Assembly: GCF_001429045.1 (NCBI RefSeq)
Contig: NZ_LMHY01000025.1
Coordinates: 378,040 to 442,039 of the forward strand
Reading direction: 5' to 3'
DNA: 64,000 bases
Source: Pseudomonas sp. Root71
Lineage (GTDB): Bacteria > Pseudomonadota > Gammaproteobacteria > Pseudomonadales > Pseudomonadaceae
Shown here: in pieces, positions 55,256 to 64,000 of the stretch
Numbering within the stretch: position 1 is the first letter of the stretch
How the letters are laid out: every line of letters starts with the position of its first letter
The notes under the pieces: model-generated
The model's database searches: none
What the model saw: only the letters and a program-made list of their open reading frames with translations
What the model was told of the DNA's origin: nothing
Translations under genes and position numbers: made by a program

Positions 55256-56079
55256 GGCAGGCGCCCCAGACTGATGCGTTGGTGACCGCCCAGATCGGTG
55301 CGGCTGTGGACTTCTTCAAAACCCCGGGTCAGCAGCAAATCGCGGACCGCCTCGGCCTGATCATAGCCGTGTTCGAGCATCAGCCAACCACCGGCATCCA
55401 GATGGTCCGGTGCCTGGGCGACGATCAGGCGCAGATCGTCGAGCCCGTCGATACCCGCCACCAGGGCGCTGGCCGGTTCGAAGCGCACATCGCCCTCGAC
55501 CAGATGCGGATCGGCCGCTGCGATGTAGGGCGGATTGCTGATGATCAGTTGAAAGCGCTGACCTTCCAGAGCGCTGAACCAATGGCTGCTCAGCACGGTG
55601 GCGTTACCCAGATGCAGGCGCTGGCGATTGCGTTCGGCCAGGGCCACGGCCTCCAGCACGCGATCCACGGCGGTGACATTCCATGCCGGGCGTTCGCTGG
55701 CCAGGGCCAGGGCGATGGCGCCGCTGCCGGTGCCGAGGTCGAGTACCCTGGCCGGTGTGGCCGGCAACAGTTCCAGCGCGGCTTCCACCAACAACTCGGT
55801 GTCGGGGCGTGGGATCAGCGTGTGCGGTGCCACTTCCAGGTCCAGTTTCCAGAAACCCTGCTGGCCAAGAATATAGGCCACCGGCTCACCGCTGCGGCGG
55901 CGTTGCAAGTATTCGGCAAACGTCAGCGCCGCTTCGCTCGGTACGATGCGCTCCGGCCAGGTGTGCAAAAAACTGCGGGACTTGCCCAACGCCGCCGCCA
56001 GTAGCAGTTCGGCATCCAGACGCGCCGTCGGCGAGTCGGGTAAATCGGCGGCGCGCAACAAACTGGCAATGATCGTCAT
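55249..56079 (-). CDS. prmC: Peptide chain release factor N5-glutamine methyltransferase
   Basis: 276 residues. SAM motif RVLDLGTGSGAIALALASERP and the catalytic NPPY in LIISNPPYIAAADPH. It methylates the Gln of the GGQ motif in release factors 1 and 2. Downstream of prfA, whose product is its substrate, a functionally obvious pairing. Confidence 0.95.
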   Translation of the reverse strand: MTIIASLLRAADLPDSPTARLDAELLLAAALGKSRSFLHTWPERIVPSEAALTFAEYLQRRRSGEPVAYILGQQGFWKLDLEVAPHTLIPRPDTELLVEAALELLPATPARVLDLGTGSGAIALALASERPAWNVTAVDRVLEAVALAERNRQRLHLGNATVLSSHWFSALEGQRFQLIISNPPYIAAADPHLVEGDVRFEPASALVAGIDGLDDLRLIVAQAPDHLDAGGWLMLEHGYDQAEAVRDLLLTRGFEEVHSRTDLGGHQRISLGRLPC

Positions 56080-57162
56080 TTACTCACCTATCGCTGCCAG
56101 TTGATCGGCCTGGTACTCGGCCAGCAACGGCTCGATCACCGCCTCGACACCGCCGGCGAGGATCTCGTCGAGGGAATACAGGGTCAGGTTGACCCGGTGG
56201 TCGGTGACCCGGCCCTGGGCAAAATTGTAGGTGCGGATGCGCTCGGAGCGATCACCGGAGCCGACCAGCAACTTGCGCTCGCTGGCGATGGCGTTGGCCG
56301 CAGCGGAGGTCTGCTGATCGTTCAGCTTGGCCGACAACCAGGACATCGCCCGGGCGCGGTTCTTGTGCTGTGAACGTTCCTCCTGGCACTCGACGACGAT
56401 GCCGGACGGCAAGTGCGTGATACGGATCGCCGAGTCGGTCTTGTTGACGTGCTGGCCACCGGCGCCGGAGGAGCGATAGGTATCGACGCGCAGGTCGGCC
56501 GGGTTGATCTCGATGGCCTCCTGTTCGTCCGGCTCGGGCAATACCGCCACGGTGCAGGCCGACGTGTGGATGCGGCCCTGGGATTCCGTCGCCGGAACCC
56601 GCTGCACACGGTGCGCGCCGGATTCGAACTTCAGCTTGCCGTAGACGTTGTCGCCCTCGACCCGGGCAATCACCTCTTTATAGCCGCCGTGTTCACCCTC
56701 GTTTTCCGAGAGGATCTCCACCCGCCAACCACGACGCTCGGCGTAACGCGAATACATGCGGAACAGGTCGCCGGAGAAAATCGCCGCCTCGTCACCGCCG
56801 GTACCGGCACGGATCTCGAGGAACACATTGCGCCCGTCGTTCGGGTCCTTGGGCAGCAGCATGCGTTGCAGGTCGGCTTCGAGCGTGACCAGGCGTTCCT
56901 TGGCCTCGCGGACTTCTTCCACGGCCATTTCACGCATGTCCGGGTCGCTGTCCTTGAGCAGTGCCTGGGCGCCTTCGAGGTCGTCCTGCACTTTCAGCAG
57001 CTGTTTATAGGCGCCCACGATCGGTTCAACTTCCGCGTACTCCTTGGAATAGGTGCGGAACTTGTTTTGATCGGAAATGACCTCGCCGTCGCCCAGCAGG
57101 GCAGTCAATTCCTCGAAACGGTCCTGGAGGATATCCAGCTTATTGAGCAGTGACGCTTTCAT
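56080..57162 (-). CDS. prfA: Peptide chain release factor 1
   Basis: 360 residues, the family length. Codon-recognition PAT motif in [16 protein letters not shown], and the catalytic GGQ in [17 protein letters not shown] near residue 233. Recognises UAA and UAG stop codons. Overlaps hemA (ATGA) upstream and touches prmC downstream. Confidence 0.97.
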   Translation of the reverse strand: MKASLLNKLDILQDRFEELTALLGDGEVISDQNKFRTYSKEYAEVEPIVGAYKQLLKVQDDLEGAQALLKDSDPDMREMAVEEVREAKERLVTLEADLQRMLLPKDPNDGRNVFLEIRAGTGGDEAAIFSGDLFRMYSRYAERRGWRVEILSENEGEHGGYKEVIARVEGDNVYGKLKFESGAHRVQRVPATESQGRIHTSACTVAVLPEPDEQEAIEINPADLRVDTYRSSGAGGQHVNKTDSAIRITHLPSGIVVECQEERSQHKNRARAMSWLSAKLNDQQTSAAANAIASERKLLVGSGDRSERIRTYNFAQGRVTDHRVNLTLYSLDEILAGGVEAVIEPLLAEYQADQLAAIGE

Positions 57163-58448
57163 TGCGGTTTTTTATCCGAAAAGCTATCCGATGAGCCCTC
57201 ACCGAGGGCAAAGAGTTCCTGGGCCATCGCCAGCGCATCCAGGCGACCTTCGGCAGAGAGCTTTTTCAACTGCACGCTCGGTGCATGCAACAGTTTGTTG
57301 GTCAGCCCGCGAGCCAGTTGCACCAGCACCTCTTCGGCACTGCTGCCGTTGGCCAGCATGCGCTGGGCCTTTTGCAATTCTTCGTCGCGCAGGCGTTCGC
57401 TCTGTTGACGATAGGCCTTGAGCACGTCCACCGCCGCCAACTCACGCAGGCGGACCATGAAGTCTTCGGCGCCGATCGAGACCATCTCTTCAGCGGCCTG
57501 GGCTGCGCCCTGACGACTCTTGAGATTCTCGGCAACCACTTCGTGGAGATCGTCGACGCTATACAGGTAAACGTCGTCCAGCTCGCCGACTTCTGGCTCG
57601 ATGTCGCGGGGAACAGCGATATCCACCATGAAGATCGGTTTGTGCTTGCGCAGTTTCAAGGCGCTTTCCACTGCACCCTTGCCCAGGATCGGCAACTGGC
57701 TGGCGGTGGAACTGATGACGATGTCGCTGCGCACCAGCTCTGCCGGAATATCCGACAACAACACCGCATGAGCACCGAACTGTTCGGCCAGGATGCTTGC
57801 GCGCTCCAGGGTACGGTTGGCGACCACAATGCGCTTTACACCCAGGTCATGCAGATGGCGGGCGACCAGGGTGATGGTCTCGCCGGCACCGATCAGCAAG
57901 GCCTGGCTGCGTTGCAGGTCGCTGAAAATCTGCTTGGCCAGGCTCACCGCGGCAAACGCCACCGATACCGGGTTCTCGCCGATAGCCGTGTCGGTGCGCA
58001 CCTGCTTGGCCGCATTGAACGTGGCCTGGAACAGCCTCCCGAGCAACGGCCCGATGGTCCCGGCCTCGCGAGCCACGGCATAGGCCGACTTCATCTGGCC
58101 GAGAATCTGCGGTTCGCCCAACACCAGCGAGTCGAGCCCGGAAGCGACCCGCATCATGTGACGAACTGCCGCATCATCTTCATGCACATAGGCGCTTTCG
58201 CGCAGCTCGTCGTAGCTCAAATGATGATATTCGGCCAGCCAGCGCAGCACGACGTCTGCCGACAGGTGATCCTGTTCTATATAGAGTTCACTGCGATTGC
58301 AGGTGGAGAGGATCGCAGCTTCGCGGCTGTCGGTGAGTCGGCAGAGCTGCTGCAAGGCCTCAACCAGCTGCTCAGGGGTAAAAGCCACGCGCTCGCGGAC
58401 GTCTACTGAAGCAGTCTTGTGGTTAATACCGAGTGCAAGGAAGGCCAT
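57159..58448 (-). CDS. hemA: Glutamyl-tRNA reductase
   Basis: 429 residues. Starts [21 protein letters not shown]; catalytic Cys in [10 protein letters not shown] at about residue 50, NADPH domain [29 protein letters not shown] and C-terminal dimerisation helix. It makes glutamate-1-semialdehyde, the first committed step of tetrapyrrole synthesis. First gene of the hemA-prfA-prmC-moeB-murI operon, divergent from the TPR lipoprotein gene. The 233-base gap 58449-58681 carries both promoters, which I could not place. Confidence 0.96.
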   Translation of the reverse strand: MAFLALGINHKTASVDVRERVAFTPEQLVEALQQLCRLTDSREAAILSTCNRSELYIEQDHLSADVVLRWLAEYHHLSYDELRESAYVHEDDAAVRHMMRVASGLDSLVLGEPQILGQMKSAYAVAREAGTIGPLLGRLFQATFNAAKQVRTDTAIGENPVSVAFAAVSLAKQIFSDLQRSQALLIGAGETITLVARHLHDLGVKRIVVANRTLERASILAEQFGAHAVLLSDIPAELVRSDIVISSTASQLPILGKGAVESALKLRKHKPIFMVDIAVPRDIEPEVGELDDVYLYSVDDLHEVVAENLKSRQGAAQAAEEMVSIGAEDFMVRLRELAAVDVLKAYRQQSERLRDEELQKAQRMLANGSSAEEVLVQLARGLTNKLLHAPSVQLKKLSAEGRLDALAMAQELFALGEGSSDSFSDKKPQ

Positions 58449-58681
58449 TCAAAGTCGCTGATTGTGACGTGAAGCCGACAATTGTCCTACTTCGACGGAA
58501 TCAGAACAACTACTCGATATCTATCGTGCCAGTAGACGACGCCGACGTTGCGAGCGGTTCTCGTTTAAAGGATCCCCAAGAGTCTTCTATCGGGCTGGCA
58601 GGTAAATTGCCGGGCCGGTTATGTTTGGCCGAAAGCTTGTGTCATGATGATCCGACCGCAGGTTAGTCGTCCTCCTCCTAT

Positions 58682-60406
58682 ATGAATAGATCTTCCGCGT
58701 TGCTCCTCGCTCTTGCCTTCCTCAGCGGCTGCCAGGCCTTGGCCCCCGTGTCGTCGGACGGTGCGCCACCGGTTGAAGACAGCACCCCGGCCCCTGAAAA
58801 GCCCAAGGTCTACAGCTCATTCAGCGAGGAAACCATTTTCAGCCTGTTGAGTGCCGAACTGGCGGGCCAGCGCAATCGTTTCGACATTGCCCTGGACAAC
58901 TATGTGACCCAGGCCATCAACACCCAGGATCCGGGCATCTCCGAGCGCGCATTTCGTATCGCCGAATATCTGGGCGCCGATCAGGCAGCCCTGGACACTG
59001 CGCTGATCTGGGCCAGGAACGCCCCCGACGACCTCGAAGCGCAACGCGCCGCTGCCGTGCAGCTGGCACGCACCGGTCGTTATGACGACTCCATGGTCTA
59101 TATGGAGAAAGTCCTGCAAGGCAAGGGCGACACCCATTTCGACTTCCTTGCGCTGTCCGCGGCCGACACCGACCAGGACACCCGCAACGGTTTGATGAAA
59201 AGTTTCGACCGTTTGTTGCAACGTCATCCGGACAACAGCCAGCTGATTTTCGGCAAGGCCTTGCTGATGCAACAGGACGGCGACACCAAAGGCGCGTTGA
59301 AGTTGCTGGAAGACAATCCGCCGGACGACGGTGAAATCGCGCCGATCCTGCTGCGCGCACGCCTGCTGCAAACCCTCGATCGCGGTGACGAGGCCTTGCC
59401 GCTGCTGCAAAAAAGCATCAAGAAGTACCCGGACGACAAACGCCTGCGCCTGACTTACGCGCGGATGCTGGTTGAACAGGACCGCATGGACGACGCCAAG
59501 GCCGAGTTCTCGAGCCTGGTCCAGCAATACCCGGAAGACGACGAACTGCGTTACTCCCTGGCACTGGTCTGCCTGGAAGCCAAGGCCTGGAACGAGGCCA
59601 AGGGTTATCTTGAAGACCTGATCGCCCGGGAAAGCCATGTCGACTCGGCACACCTGAACCTCGGCCGCATCGCCGAAGAACAGAACGACCCGCAAGGCGC
59701 GCTGATCGAATACGCCAAGGTTGGTCCGGGCAGCGACTACCTGCCGGCGCAATTGCGCCAGGCCGACATTCTGATCGACAACGGCAAGACCGCCGAAGCC
59801 CAACGCAAACTGGCGGCTGAGCGCGACGAGCAGCCCGATTACGCGATCCAGTTGTACCTGATCGAAGTCGAAACCCTGTCCGCCAACAATCAGGGCGACA
59901 AGGCCTGGAACGTTCTGCAACAAGCCTTGCAGCAATATCCGGACGATTTGAACCTGCTCTACACCCGCGCCATGCAGGCGGAAAAACGCAATGACCTGGC
60001 GCAGATGGAAAAAGACCTGCGCACGATCATCAAGCGCGACCCGGACAATGCCATGGCGTTGAACGCCCTCGGCTACACCCTGTCCGACCGCACCACGCGC
60101 TACGCCGAAGCCAAGGCCCTGATCGAACAGGCGCACCGGATCAGCCCGGAAGACCCGGCGGTGCTCGACAGCCTTGGCTGGGTGAATTACCGCATGGGCA
60201 ATCTCGACGAAGCCGAGCGCCTGCTGCGCCAGGCCCTGGAACGCTTCCCCGACCAGGAAGTCGCTGCGCACCTGGGCGAAGTCCTGTGGGCCAACGGCAA
60301 ACAGCGTGAAGCGAAACAAGTCTGGGGCAAGTTCCTCAAGGAACAACCCGACAGCCCGACCCTGCGCGGCACCATCAAACGCCTGACCGGATCAGAGACT
60401 CTTTAA
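58682..60406 (+). CDS. TPR-repeat lipoprotein
   Basis: 574 residues. Lipoprotein signal with FLSGCQA, Cys17 lipidated. At least ten tetratricopeptide-type helix pairs span residues about 55-560 (for example [63 protein letters not shown]). Predicted outer-membrane or periplasmic scaffold. It precedes lolB in all pseudomonads I know of. Function uncertain; protein-protein interactions are expected. Confidence 0.88.
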   Translation: MNRSSALLLALAFLSGCQALAPVSSDGAPPVEDSTPAPEKPKVYSSFSEETIFSLLSAELAGQRNRFDIALDNYVTQAINTQDPGISERAFRIAEYLGADQAALDTALIWARNAPDDLEAQRAAAVQLARTGRYDDSMVYMEKVLQGKGDTHFDFLALSAADTDQDTRNGLMKSFDRLLQRHPDNSQLIFGKALLMQQDGDTKGALKLLEDNPPDDGEIAPILLRARLLQTLDRGDEALPLLQKSIKKYPDDKRLRLTYARMLVEQDRMDDAKAEFSSLVQQYPEDDELRYSLALVCLEAKAWNEAKGYLEDLIARESHVDSAHLNLGRIAEEQNDPQGALIEYAKVGPGSDYLPAQLRQADILIDNGKTAEAQRKLAAERDEQPDYAIQLYLIEVETLSANNQGDKAWNVLQQALQQYPDDLNLLYTRAMQAEKRNDLAQMEKDLRTIIKRDPDNAMALNALGYTLSDRTTRYAEAKALIEQAHRISPEDPAVLDSLGWVNYRMGNLDEAERLLRQALERFPDQEVAAHLGEVLWANGKQREAKQVWGKFLKEQPDSPTLRGTIKRLTGSETL

Positions 60407-60410
60407 GATT

Positions 60411-61028
60411 ATGTTTTTGCGCCATTTCATCGTTTTCAGTTTTATCGCCCTGCTCGCCGGCTGCGCAGGCCTGGGTCCCCGCGAATCGGTCGAGGGTCAT
60501 GGCAACGCCGCCCAATGGCGCGAGCACAAACAGCAACTGACCGGCCTCGATGGCTGGCAGATCGACGGCAAGATCGGCATCCGCGCCCCGAAAGACTCGG
60601 GCAGCGGCACGCTGTTCTGGTTGCAGCGCCAGGATTACTACGACATCCGCCTGTCCGGACCACTGGGCCGCGGCGCCGCTCGCCTGACCGGACGTCCGGG
60701 CAAGGTGTCGCTGGAAGTCGCCAACCAGGGACGCTACGACGCGCCGAACCCGGAAGTGCTGCTCGAAGAACAGCTGGGCTGGAAATTGCCGGTATCCAAC
60801 CTGGCCTGGTGGGTGCGCGGGCTCCCGGCTCCCGACACTAAAAGTCGCCTGACCCTGGACGGCGACAGCCGCCTGGCCAGCCTGGAACAGGATGGCTGGA
60901 AGGTCGACTACACCGCCTACACCGAGCAAAACGGTTACTGGTTGCCCGAGCGTATCAAGCTCAGCGGCACCGACCTTGATGTCACGCTGGTGATCAAGGT
61001 CTGGCAACCGCGCAAACTGGGGCAATGA
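60411..61028 (+). CDS. lolB: Outer-membrane lipoprotein receptor LolB
   Basis: 205 residues. Lipobox LLAGCAG, Cys18. LolB fold with [40 protein letters not shown], and W-rich [15 protein letters not shown]. It receives lipoproteins from LolA and inserts them in the outer membrane. 4 bases after the TPR lipoprotein gene and 1 base before ispE. Confidence 0.94.
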   Translation: MFLRHFIVFSFIALLAGCAGLGPRESVEGHGNAAQWREHKQQLTGLDGWQIDGKIGIRAPKDSGSGTLFWLQRQDYYDIRLSGPLGRGAARLTGRPGKVSLEVANQGRYDAPNPEVLLEEQLGWKLPVSNLAWWVRGLPAPDTKSRLTLDGDSRLASLEQDGWKVDYTAYTEQNGYWLPERIKLSGTDLDVTLVIKVWQPRKLGQ

Positions 61029-61029
61029 C

Positions 61030-61881
61030 ATGCCGGACAATCGCCTGACGCTGCCCTCGCCGGCCAAACTCAATCTGATGCTGCACATTCTGGGTCGCCG
61101 CGAAGACGGCTACCACGAACTGCAGACAATGTTTCAGTTTCTCGATTACGGCGACGAAATCACCTACGCCCTGCGCGATGACGGTGTCATTCAATTGCAC
61201 ACCGAATTCCCGGGTGTCCCCCACGACAGCAACCTGATCGTCAAGGCCGCCAGAAAACTTAAGGAGCAATCCGCTTGCCCGCTGGGCGTCGATATCTGGA
61301 TCGACAAGATCCTTCCAATGGGCGGCGGCATCGGTGGCGGCAGCTCGAATGCCGCAACGACTTTGCTTGGTTTGAATCATCTGTGGCAATTGGGCTGGGA
61401 TGAAGATCGCCTTGCCGGGCTGGGGTTGACGCTGGGCGCCGACGTCCCGGTTTTCGTACGTGGCCACGCGGCTTTCGCCGAGGGCGTGGGGGAGAAACTG
61501 ACCCCTGTCGACCCGGAAGAACCGTGGTATCTGGTGCTGGTGCCGCAAGTCTCTGTAAGTACGGCAGAAATTTTTTCAGATCCGTTGTTGACACGTAACA
61601 CTCCTCCCATTAAAGTGCGCCCCGTTCCCAAGGGAAACAGTCGTAATGACTGCTTGCCGGTGGTAACAAGGCGTTACCCAGAGGTACGTAACGCTTTGAA
61701 TTTGTTAGGTAAATTTACCGAAGCAAAACTCACCGGAACTGGAAGTTGTGTGTTTGGGGGCTTCCCAAGCAAAGCTGAAGCTGATAAAGTCTCGGCCCTT
61801 CTTACAGAGACCCTTACAGGGTTTGTGGCAAAAGGAAGCAACGTTTCGATGTTGCATCGCAAGCTGCAAAGTCTGCTCTAA
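61030..61881 (+). CDS. ispE: 4-diphosphocytidyl-2-C-methyl-D-erythritol kinase
   Basis: 283 residues. GHMP kinase: [25 protein letters not shown] and the ATP-binding [23 protein letters not shown]-terminal [13 protein letters not shown]. Phosphorylates CDP-ME in the non-mevalonate isoprenoid pathway. The last 300 bases turn AT-richer with unusual codons, coinciding with a promoter-like pair at 61589-61617 that would serve tRNA-Gln and prs. Confidence 0.95.
   Translation: MPDNRLTLPSPAKLNLMLHILGRREDGYHELQTMFQFLDYGDEITYALRDDGVIQLHTEFPGVPHDSNLIVKAARKLKEQSACPLGVDIWIDKILPMGGGIGGGSSNAATTLLGLNHLWQLGWDEDRLAGLGLTLGADVPVFVRGHAAFAEGVGEKLTPVDPEEPWYLVLVPQVSVSTAEIFSDPLLTRNTPPIKVRPVPKGNSRNDCLPVVTRRYPEVRNALNLLGKFTEAKLTGTGSCVFGGFPSKAEADKVSALLTETLTGFVAKGSNVSMLHRKLQSLL
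61589..61617 (+). promoter_or_regulatory. Probable promoter for tRNA-Gln/prs inside ispE
   Basis: TTGACA (61589-61594), 17 bases, TAAAGT (61612-61617), inside the ispE coding region about 300 bases before the tRNA. In E. coli prs is also expressed from sequences inside the upstream ispE gene. Confidence 0.6.
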
Positions 61882-61917
61882 AGGAACCGATTACTGGGTA
61901 ATCGTTGCAACAGATAC

Positions 61918-61992
61918 AGGGGCGTCGCCAAGCGGTAAGGCAGCAGGTTTTGATCCTGCCATGCGTTGGTTCGAATCCAGCCGCCCCTGCCA
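61918..61992 (+). tRNA. tRNA-Gln (anticodon TTG)
   Basis: 75 bases with encoded CCA. Acceptor arms AGGGGCG (61918-61924) and CGCCCCT (61982-61988), D arm with AAGCGGTAAGGC, anticodon stem GCAGG/CCTGC with loop TTTTGAT, anticodon TTG at 61950-61952, T arm TTGGTTCGAATCCAG. Reads CAA/CAG. Lies between ispE and prs, as in other pseudomonads. Confidence 0.95.
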
Positions 61993-62038
61993 TTTTCCTA
62001 TACTCATCCAGGTTACCCTCAGCCTTCAGGTACTGCGC

Positions 62039-62980
62039 GTGTCCAAGATGATGGTCTTTACGGGGAACGCTAACCCCGATCTGGCTCGGCGTGTTGTACG
62101 TCAGCTGCATATCCCTCTCGGTGACATCTCTGTCGGTAAATTCTCCGACGGCGAAATTACAGCCGAGATCAATGAAAACGTTCGCGGTAAAGACGTCTTC
62201 ATTATTCAGCCGACTTGCGCTCCGACCAACGATAACCTGATGGAACTGGTAGTGATGGCTGATGCCTTCCGCCGCTCCTCGGCTACTCGTATCACTGCTG
62301 TTATTCCTTACTTTGGTTATGCCCGACAGGATCGCCGTCCGCGTTCCGCACGTGTGGCTATCAGCGCGAAAGTCGTTGCTGACATGCTTACCGTAGTCGG
62401 CATCGACCGTGTTCTCACGGTTGATCTGCATGCTGACCAAATCCAGGGTTTCTTCGATATTCCGGTAGATAACATCTACGGCTCCCCGGTTCTGGTGGAT
62501 GACATCGAAGATCAGCGCTTCGAAAACCTGATGATCGTGTCCCCGGACATTGGCGGCGTCGTGCGTGCACGTGCCGTTGCCAAATCCCTGGGCGTGGATC
62601 TCGGGATCATCGACAAACGCCGTGAGAAAGCCAATCACTCTGAAGTGATGCATATCATCGGTGATGTCGAAGGGCGTACCTGTATTCTGGTCGATGACAT
62701 GGTCGATACCGCCGGCACCCTGTGCCATGCGGCCAAGGCCCTGAAAGAGCATGGCGCAGCCAAGGTTTTCGCCTACTGCACGCACCCTGTGCTGTCGGGT
62801 CGGGCGATCGAAAACATTGAAAATTCCGTGCTGGACGAGCTGGTGGTGACTAACACCATCCCGCTGTCCGCTGCAGCACAAGCCTGTGCGCGTATCCGCC
62901 AACTGGATATCGCACCGGTAGTTGCCGAGGCGGTCCGCCGCATCAGCAATGAAGAATCGATCAGCGCGATGTTCCGCTAA
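62039..62980 (+). CDS. prs: Ribose-phosphate pyrophosphokinase
   Basis: 313 residues with a GTG start at 62039 (reads [20 protein letters not shown]). PRPP synthetase signature [17 protein letters not shown] and PRPP loop [20 protein letters not shown]. Makes PRPP from ribose-5-phosphate and ATP, feeding hpt, upp and other pathways in this window. No strong Shine-Dalgarno is seen. Confidence 0.96.
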   Translation: MSKMMVFTGNANPDLARRVVRQLHIPLGDISVGKFSDGEITAEINENVRGKDVFIIQPTCAPTNDNLMELVVMADAFRRSSATRITAVIPYFGYARQDRRPRSARVAISAKVVADMLTVVGIDRVLTVDLHADQIQGFFDIPVDNIYGSPVLVDDIEDQRFENLMIVSPDIGGVVRARAVAKSLGVDLGIIDKRREKANHSEVMHIIGDVEGRTCILVDDMVDTAGTLCHAAKALKEHGAAKVFAYCTHPVLSGRAIENIENSVLDELVVTNTIPLSAAAQACARIRQLDIAPVVAEAVRRISNEESISAMFR

Positions 62981-63014
62981 GGGCCCTGCCCTTCTCGAAA
63001 TGTCTCGTTGACGA

Positions 63015-63057
63015 AAAGCGCCCCGCCCCGGCATTCCTGTCGGGGCGGGGCTTTTTT
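63015..63057 (+). terminator. Rho-independent terminator after prs
   Basis: Stem AAGCGCCCCGCCCCG/CGGGGCGGGGCTT with a GCATTCCTGT loop and T6 after it. Confidence 0.9.
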
Positions 63058-63122
63058 GCCCATATCGCCTTTAGCGCTGGTCGCAAACGCTGGGGCGAGT
63101 GTGGTTATTTTGGAGATACAAC

Positions 63123-63722
63123 ATGAACGATTTTACCCTGAATGCTGAAGTGCGTTCCGACCTGGGGAAAGGTGCGAGCCGCCGCCTGCGTCGTCTCGCC
63201 GCCCTGGTTCCAGCTGTAGTTTACGGTGGCGAAAAAGCCCCTGAATCCATCAGCATGCTGGCCAAAGAAGTTGCCAAACTGCTCGAAAACGAAGCGGCTT
63301 ACAGCCACATCATCGAGCTGAACGTTGGTGGCACCAAGCAGAACGTCGTGATCAAAGCCCTGCAGCGTCACCCGGCCAAAGGCCACGTGATGCACGCTGA
63401 CTTCGTACGCGTAGTAGCTGGCCAGAAACTGACCGCTATCGTTCCAGTGCACTTCATCAACGAAGAAGCACCGACCAAGAAAGGCGGCGAAATCTCGCAC
63501 GTTGTTGCCGAGATCGAAGTTTCCTGCCTGCCGAAAGATCTGCCTGAGTTCATCGAAGTCGACCTGGCTAACGCTGAAATCGGTTCGATCATTCACCTGT
63601 CGGACCTCAAGGCTCCTAAAGGCGTTGAGTTCGTTGCCCTGGCACACGGTGATGACAAGGCTGTTGCCAACGTCCACGCTCCACGTGTTGCTCCAGAAGC
63701 TGCAGAAGGCGCTGCAGAGTAA
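63123..63722 (+). CDS. rplY: 50S ribosomal protein L25 / general stress protein Ctc
   Basis: 199 residues from ATG 63123, with TTTGGAGA upstream. N-terminal 5S rRNA-binding L25 domain ([21 protein letters not shown]) and the C-terminal TL5/Ctc beta domain. Alanine-rich C-terminus ([11 protein letters not shown]). Longer than E. coli L25 (94), as usual in Pseudomonas. Confidence 0.95.
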   Translation: MNDFTLNAEVRSDLGKGASRRLRRLAALVPAVVYGGEKAPESISMLAKEVAKLLENEAAYSHIIELNVGGTKQNVVIKALQRHPAKGHVMHADFVRVVAGQKLTAIVPVHFINEEAPTKKGGEISHVVAEIEVSCLPKDLPEFIEVDLANAEIGSIIHLSDLKAPKGVEFVALAHGDDKAVANVHAPRVAPEAAEGAAE

Positions 63723-63891
63723 TTTTACTCTGTACGCCGGAGTGACCGGAAACATCGCGGACTAGAGCATAGCGAGAAAGCGGGCGAGAACGCGGAGTTT
63801 ACATCATGGTAAATGAGCAATTTTCGTCCACTTTCGCCGCTTTCCCTGATTGCGGCGATGTTATCCACCACTCCAAGGAAGGGCCCCTATC

Positions 63892-64000
63892 GTGACTGCC
63901 ATCAAACTGATCGTTGGCCTGGGAAATCCAGGCGCTGAATACGAACAGACCCGGCATAACGCAGGGGCCCTTTTTGTTGAGCGCATCGCGAACGCACAAG
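63892..64000 (+). CDS. pth: Peptidyl-tRNA hydrolase (5' part)
   Basis: GTG start at 63892 preceded by AAGGAAGG. The first 36 residues are in the window: [20 protein letters not shown] then [12 protein letters not shown], with Asn of the GLGNPG motif and the catalytic His20-equivalent in RHNAG. It cleaves peptidyl-tRNA released from stalled ribosomes. Truncated by the window edge. The 169 bases before it after rplY show no clear terminator. Confidence 0.93.
   Translation, partial: MTAIKLIVGLGNPGAEYEQTRHNAGALFVERIANAQ

Noticed and set aside
58817-60346. 509-codon open frame on the minus strand opposite the TPR lipoprotein gene
   Set aside because: Antisense to clear TPR repeats; composition rich in Gln, Val, Phe and Leu with no family match and no ribosome site.
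61748-62038. Long N-terminal extension of prs starting inside ispE
   Set aside because: It would run through the tRNA-Gln gene. The GTG at 62039 gives exactly the family N-terminus and length.

Overview
The window is chromosomal DNA from a fluorescent-group Pseudomonas (P. fluorescens/P. putida type). The evidence is gene order (sspB-sspA-petCBA-rpsI-rplM; zapE-trpS; hpt-upp-uraA-hemH; photolyase-pagL-murI-moeB-prmC-prfA-hemA-TPR-lolB-ispE-tRNA-Gln-prs-rplY-pth), high-GC codon use and two families of Pseudomonas REP palindromes. Most of it is conserved core chromosome. I saw no transposase, integrase, prophage, CRISPR array or rRNA.

Layout. 1-9.6 kb: end of gmhA, a BON lipoprotein, sspB/sspA, cytochrome bc1 (petA-petB-petC), rpsI/rplM, an aldo/keto reductase, an acyl-CoA dehydrogenase and a GlxA-type regulator. 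9.6-15.1 kb: an accessory, partly lower-GC cassette between core genes. It encodes a frameshifted IaaM-like flavin amino-acid monooxygenase, a nitrilase-family amidase, an unrecognised membrane protein made of two homologous halves, and an asparaginase-family enzyme. It looks like an amino acid to amide to acid route with its own transporter. 15.1-20.7 kb: zapE, trpS with an extra C-terminal domain, an alpha/beta hydrolase, zapG, an OmpA-like lipoprotein and a GloB-like hydrolase. 20.8-29 kb: a MalT/LAL-type regulator, DUF1329, DUF1302 and an AlkK-type acyl-CoA ligase, an envelope/fatty-acid module.

29-41 kb: LysE exporter, 2-hydroxyacid dehydrogenase, rsmC, a manganese (yybP-ykoY) riboswitch ahead of a TMEM165/GDT1-type transporter, an M48 lipoprotein protease, an atypical SRAP protein, two small proteins, an acyltransferase, yajG-like, and mqo behind a 738-base leader region. 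41-47 kb: PA4642-like, wbuC, purine/pyrimidine salvage (hpt, upp, uraA), hemH and a TIGR01777 epimerase. 47-52.6 kb: a likely light/UV-response cluster (renalase-like FAD protein, DUF523/DUF1722 protein, LitR/PplR-type MerR regulator, photolyase, a 34-codon ORF, an SDR) with matching TATACAA-N10-TTGTATA-type boxes at its two promoters. 52.7-64 kb: YkgJ-like, pagL, murI, moeB, prmC, prfA and hemA on minus; TPR lipoprotein, lolB, ispE, tRNA-Gln, prs, rplY and partial pth on plus.

The most novel-looking parts are the 9.8-15.1 kb cassette with its duplicated membrane protein and homopolymer frameshift, the light-response cluster (regulator without B12 ligands, tiny coupled ORF, SDR with Cys in place of the catalytic Tyr), the overlapping-hairpin riboswitch platform, and the unexplained leader upstream of mqo.
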